In this document: piece by piece, positions 60,802 through 64,000 of the stretch
Position numbering within the stretch: the stretch's first letter is position 1
Layout of the letters: every line of letters starts with the position of its first letter
Assembly: GCF_000498535.1 (NCBI RefSeq)
Contig: NZ_AVGG01000007.1
Span: forward strand, 310,001 to 374,000
DNA: 64,000 nucleotides
From: Flavobacterium limnosediminis JC2902
Lineage (GTDB): Bacteria; Bacteroidota; Bacteroidia; Flavobacteriales; Flavobacteriaceae
Direction: 5' to 3'
The notes under the pieces: model-generated
The model's database searches: none
Told to the model about the DNA's origin: nothing
The model's input: only the letters and a program-made list of their open reading frames with translations
Program-made: the position numbers and the translations under genes

Positions 60802-63228
60802 TTACTTTATTTCGTTTTGTAAACTGTTTAATGCCTCGAATGAGTAATTGTCTTTGGCTTGTATGTAGGCAATTTTAGGTGTTATTTCTGCTCCCAGTTT
60901 TCGTTTTTCGAATGTGGCCGAAAAGCCAAAATCTATTTTTGAAATGCCTAAAATATTGGCTCTCTTAATAATCTGAAACAATAACTGACGGTACAAATTC
61001 AATTCCTGAACATAGTTGTAATTCATACCAATTAGCGTTGGAACGTAAGTTCTGTTTAAATTTTTATACCCGAATACCACACCCACCATTTCAGGTTCTA
61101 TGGATTCCTTTCCTTTTAAGTATAGTATTATATATTCCCATGAAGCATATTCGCTCATTTTCCTGAATACACTTAATGGATAAGTGAAAGTATTTATAGC
61201 AAAATTATTCTCTTTTACGTTCGTATATAGCTTGTATGCTTTTTCTAATTCTAAATCTGACAGACTACTTTTAACCTGAATATCAAAGCAGGATTCAAAA
61301 GGATGAACTTCTTTATTAAAATGTTTTCTGGAACGAGGTGACAGCTTCTTAGTAAAATCTTCAATCGTTGACCAAGTGTTGTTGGTTACTGTGCAAGCTT
61401 CCGGCATATCTACTTTTACAAAGCCTTGATTGTGTAGCACACCATTCCAATTATTATTCGTTTCAAAATCCCTAAATACCAGCATATCCGCATTTATATC
61501 ATGGTATAACTCATCAACTTTTGAAAGCAATAATTTGATTGCTTCACTTTTTAAATGATGCTGACTATTACAGTAATAATGCTTTCCTTCAGTAAATAAC
61601 GATCCCATGCTCAGTACTTTTGAAGTATGGTACATCGGATTTGATTTTCGTTTTTCCTCCAACTGTTTTGAAACGGATTCCGGTAACAACATATCATCCT
61701 TCCATAGTGCGCAAGTAAAGAAAGTAACGAGGATTGGTGTACTATCGGTATCTTTTATAATGCAGTAATAAAAGTCCCAGTTGTCCTGTGGATTCGGATT
61801 GTTCTTGAAAGTTTCTTCTAAATAACAGATTCCTTCCCAATCGAAAACACTTTGGCCTCCCAGTGAACTATTCCAAAAATATTTATCTATGTTGTGAATT
61901 GATGTTTCAAACTGAAATTTCAACAAACCGGAATTGGTACTTTCCTTTTTGAGTTTAGGATATGATTTTTCAAGTCGAAAACTTCTTTGGATTTTTTCCA
62001 GACTATTATCGGTTTCTTCCAAAGCTTTTGGAAAATGAAATTGCAATGCATCTGCAAGAGCTTTAATATCTTCTTTCTGATTGTGTCGTGATATCGTTAT
62101 GCGAATACCAGTGTTCTTAACCGGAACGGCTGGATACAATCCCGGATTCACAAAAAAGCCTTCTTTGAAAAGCTTTTGAGTAAGATTATAAGCTGTGGCC
62201 GGCATGCCCGTTCCTATAAAGAAAACAGGGGAATCATTCTTCACGATTAGCGGCACATTTGATTCTTCTAATAATGAATTGAAGTATGTTATTCTTTCTG
62301 TTAATTCATCTTGCAATACTGTGATTTCGGGTGATAAATGAATATCGGCAGAGCTAGAAGCTGCGGCTAGTGAAGCGGGTTCCAATTGTGCGGAAAATGT
62401 TAGTGGTCCTCCAAAGTTTTTGATTTTCTCTCTTAACTTTCCATCTGAGCAAATTAACATTGCTCCGCTTGCTCCGAATGTTTTACTTAAAGTTGAAACA
62501 ATTAAAACATTGTTTGGTAATTGATTAAATGAGTCAAAAACATAGCCTGTCCCATTTTTCCCTTTCCAACTCATGCCGTGAACATCATCAAAATATAAAT
62601 GTAGCTGAGTGTATTTTTGTGTAAGCATTATCAATTCAGGGATTGGTGCAAAATCGCCAAACATTGAATATACACCATCGGCCATATACCATATTTTTCC
62701 GTTTCTGTTGCTTAGCTCTTTTATTTTGTCTTCTAACATATTAAGGTTGTTATGACGAACCATTTCTACGGGAATCCCTCTTAGTTTGAGTTGTTGACAA
62801 GCGTTTTGTACACTCCAATGTACCTGATGGTCTAAGATAACAGCATCTTCGTCACGAACTACTGTTGGGATAACCGCCAAATGTCCTAGTGTACTGTTTT
62901 TAGTAATTACAGGCGTTATACCATACATCCTTTCAATTTTAGCTTCCAATTCGGCATACAATGGATTTGAAATGTATGTTTTGGAAAGCGGGAACTGGGT
63001 ACCGAATTTTCGAATAGCGTTTATTGCCGCCTGCTTAATTCTTTCATCCTGCTCTAAACCGAGGTAACCGGTAGTTCCGAAATGATACATTTGCTTTCCT
63101 TGTATTTGCAATGTTCTACCGTTAAAAAAGGAATCTTCGGCATACAAATGAAGTACTCCTTCATTTTTTGCTCCCGAAATGACACTATTTACGGTGTCGA
63201 TAAAGTTGTTGTGTTTAATTTTAGCCAT
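60802..63228 (-). CDS. Alpha-oxoamine synthase fused to a GNAT/BioF2-like acyltransferase
   Basis: 808 residues. Residues 1 to about 400 are a complete PLP fold-type I alpha-oxoamine synthase with GTTGYLGL, LDHQVHWSV (H137), YFDDVHGMS (D214, H217) and the Schiff-base lysine in STLSKTFGASG (K249). After a linker (410-440), residues about 440-800 form an acyltransferase of the FemAB/BioF2-like GNAT kind (SPRSRKHFNKE, GVVFGYKNLNRTYVPTLIGM, then IDFGFSATFEKRKLGAE). The first domain should join an amino acid and an acyl-CoA; the second could acylate the amine. It resembles signal synthases such as CqsA in its first half. Co-transcribed with rteC. Confidence 0.85.
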   Translation of the reverse strand: MAKIKHNNFIDTVNSVISGAKNEGVLHLYAEDSFFNGRTLQIQGKQMYHFGTTGYLGLEQDERIKQAAINAIRKFGTQFPLSKTYISNPLYAELEAKIERMYGITPVITKNSTLGHLAVIPTVVRDEDAVILDHQVHWSVQNACQQLKLRGIPVEMVRHNNLNMLEDKIKELSNRNGKIWYMADGVYSMFGDFAPIPELIMLTQKYTQLHLYFDDVHGMSWKGKNGTGYVFDSFNQLPNNVLIVSTLSKTFGASGAMLICSDGKLREKIKNFGGPLTFSAQLEPASLAAASSSADIHLSPEITVLQDELTERITYFNSLLEESNVPLIVKNDSPVFFIGTGMPATAYNLTQKLFKEGFFVNPGLYPAVPVKNTGIRITISRHNQKEDIKALADALQFHFPKALEETDNSLEKIQRSFRLEKSYPKLKKESTNSGLLKFQFETSIHNIDKYFWNSSLGGQSVFDWEGICYLEETFKNNPNPQDNWDFYYCIIKDTDSTPILVTFFTCALWKDDMLLPESVSKQLEEKRKSNPMYHTSKVLSMGSLFTEGKHYYCNSQHHLKSEAIKLLLSKVDELYHDINADMLVFRDFETNNNWNGVLHNQGFVKVDMPEACTVTNNTWSTIEDFTKKLSPRSRKHFNKEVHPFESCFDIQVKSSLSDLELEKAYKLYTNVKENNFAINTFTYPLSVFRKMSEYASWEYIILYLKGKESIEPEMVGVVFGYKNLNRTYVPTLIGMNYNYVQELNLYRQLLFQIIKRANILGISKIDFGFSATFEKRKLGAEITPKIAYIQAKDNYSFEALNSLQNEIK

Positions 63229-63328
63229 TTCTGTTTTGATTAGTAGTGGGTTACGTTTGAGTTAATAAGGCGCCAAAATTGTAGATAAATTTTGGTGTGT
63301 TTTACAGCGAATTGTGCTTACTCCTATT

Positions 63329-63426
63329 TTGACAACTCATATTCCCGAATTGACAAACACTAATTGATTTTAGGGACAATTAGTTTGTTTTGTAGGTTTT
63401 TTAATTCAGTATTATTTTTATTTTTG
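63329..63426. promoter_or_regulatory. Divergent control region between synthase fusion and regulator genes
   Basis: In the 227-base gap between the divergent genes, TTGACAA occurs twice (63329-63335, 63350-63356), exactly 21 bases apart. ACAAACACTAATTG (63353-63366) and CAATTAGTTTGT (63377-63388) form an inverted repeat with a two-base bulge. A -7 motif TATTTTTG lies at 63419-63426 for the rightward gene. The layout suggests a shared operator. Confidence 0.5.
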
Positions 63427-63455
63427 CAGCATTGTATCATTTTATTTAATACATC

Positions 63456-63839
63456 ATGAATGCAGCTCATGATTGTTACGAAAATGCGCATGCACGATTT
63501 TGCATAGCGCACGGCATTCTCTATTTTGAATATAAGCCGGAGACCGTTATTTCCTTAACTGTCGCCCGAAAAGTCGTGTCTGACCGAATCCAATTTCAAA
63601 ACAAAACAACTTATCCTGTTTTATGTGATATCAGAGGTGTAAAAGATTCGGACAAAGCCGGTAGGGATTACCTGGCTCAATTTGGTTCGGTACTTACTAA
63701 AGCTGTTGCCATTCTTGGTAATCCGCAAGTTTCTGAAACTATGGGAGATTTTTATCTAAGGATAAACAAACCCACTATTCCCACTTTATTTTTCACTGAT
63801 GAAGAACAAGCGTTAGCTTTCCTGAAATCTTATTTATAA
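63456..63839 (+). CDS. STAS/SpoIIAA-like small regulatory protein
   Basis: 127 residues, cytoplasmic. The order of strands and helices (FCIAHGILYFEYKPE, then TYPVLCDIRGVKDSDKAGRDYL and AVAILGNPQ) fits the STAS/SpoIIAA-like fold seen in short Bacteroidota proteins (DUF7793-like). There is no obvious kinase or catalytic site. It is followed 18 bases later by another + strand gene, which suggests an operon that regulates the element. Confidence 0.65.
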   Translation: MNAAHDCYENAHARFCIAHGILYFEYKPETVISLTVARKVVSDRIQFQNKTTYPVLCDIRGVKDSDKAGRDYLAQFGSVLTKAVAILGNPQVSETMGDFYLRINKPTIPTLFFTDEEQALAFLKSYL

Positions 63840-63857
63840 TTAAATTTTAAAGCGTGT

Positions 63858-64000
63858 ATGCATAGGGAAATCAATCAGAAACGAATGCACAGTATCCGGC
63901 AAATGTTACTTGAAATGGCCAGTGGTAATTTTAGTCAGCGGATAGTGCGAACTGAGGAAGATGATGAGCTGGAATCCTTAGCAGTTCTTATCAATATGGT
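63858..64000 (+). CDS. HAMP-like regulatory protein (partial, N-terminus only)
   Basis: 47 codons are open to the window edge: MHREINQKRMHSIRQM, then LLEMASGNFSQRIVRTEEDD and ELESLAVLINMV. The pattern MASGNFSQRI with an acidic DDELE segment is like a HAMP/linker helix pair that normally joins a sensor to an output domain, but there is no membrane segment. The output domain lies outside. In similar elements I recall a PAS or AraC-type DNA-binding domain, which is not visible here. Confidence 0.5.
   Translation, partial: MHREINQKRMHSIRQMLLEMASGNFSQRIVRTEEDDELESLAVLINM

Larger units (their letters stand above)
27997..64000. mobile_element. Left part of an integrative conjugative element at tRNA-Tyr
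   Basis: The border is set by the tRNA-Tyr 3' end followed by a tyrosine integrase. The element content inside is an integrase-linked small protein, metal resistance cargo, a replication module, an excisionase-like protein and RteC, the excision regulator family of Bacteroides conjugative transposons. No relaxase or tra genes and no second copy of the tRNA 3' end were noticed in the window, so the right end lies beyond 64000 and full conjugative ability is inferred. Confidence 0.75.

Overview
The window reads as a chromosome segment of a member of the Flavobacteriaceae, most likely Flavobacterium or a close relative. The evidence is the AT-rich sequence, promoters of the Bacteroidota type (TTTG, about 19 bases, TAnnTTTG; the tRNA-Tyr promoter is a perfect example), the absence of strong Shine-Dalgarno sites, and families typical of this group (YfhO, DUF4834, RND pump fused to TolC, DUF6943, RteC). 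All functional calls rest on reading the sequence and on recognised motifs; no database search was run.

Bases 1-27800 look like ordinary core chromosome: a YfhO membrane protein (cut by the window edge), an outer membrane barrel, a GNAT protein, an alpha-oxoamine synthase, OsmC, CbpM/CbpA chaperones, a cytochrome c lipoprotein, a PAS histidine kinase, a saccharopine dehydrogenase-like enzyme, a TPR-adenylate cyclase, YitT, a methyltransferase, a cluster of small unknown genes around YchJ, glutamate dehydrogenase, and a sulfide-handling cluster (Crp/Fnr regulator, TSUP transporter, CstB-like persulfide dioxygenase-rhodanese, TlpA-like protein). The sulfide cluster carries two copies of a GTAAC-N4-GTTAC dyad, each about 29 bases upstream of a promoter -7 element, which I read as the operator of the Crp/Fnr protein.

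A tRNA-Tyr gene at 27915-27996 is followed by a tyrosine integrase, and from there to the right edge the content is that of an integrative conjugative element (ICE) whose far end and transfer genes lie outside the window. From left to right it holds: the integrase and a small accessory protein; a three-gene module of unknown function (30040-31265); a DUF6943 gene pair; a gene-free 1.1 kb stretch packed with long stem-loops whose mismatches are overwhelmingly G-U on the + strand (a candidate large structured RNA); a zinc/cadmium module (P-type ATPase, DUF3703, CzcB, CzcA-TolC fusion, DUF6660); a divergent redox cassette (di-heme protein, Rieske protein, porin); a copper/silver module (HMA-DUF3347 protein, metal-binding lipoprotein, split CusA, CusC, two CusB proteins, P-loop NTPase, CopA, MerC-like protein, Cys-rich protein); a replication module (replisome organiser-like protein and DnaC-like loader); an excisionase-like protein; and a regulatory end with RteC.

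The two most interesting items are the 32040-33179 structured region and the 60802-63228 gene, an alpha-oxoamine synthase fused to an acyltransferase and apparently co-transcribed with the excision regulator RteC. The latter suggests, as an inference, a small-molecule signal tied to control of element transfer. Several small genes (4853-4951, 20735-20875, 31089-31265, 31359-31538) were found by reading the sequence directly.
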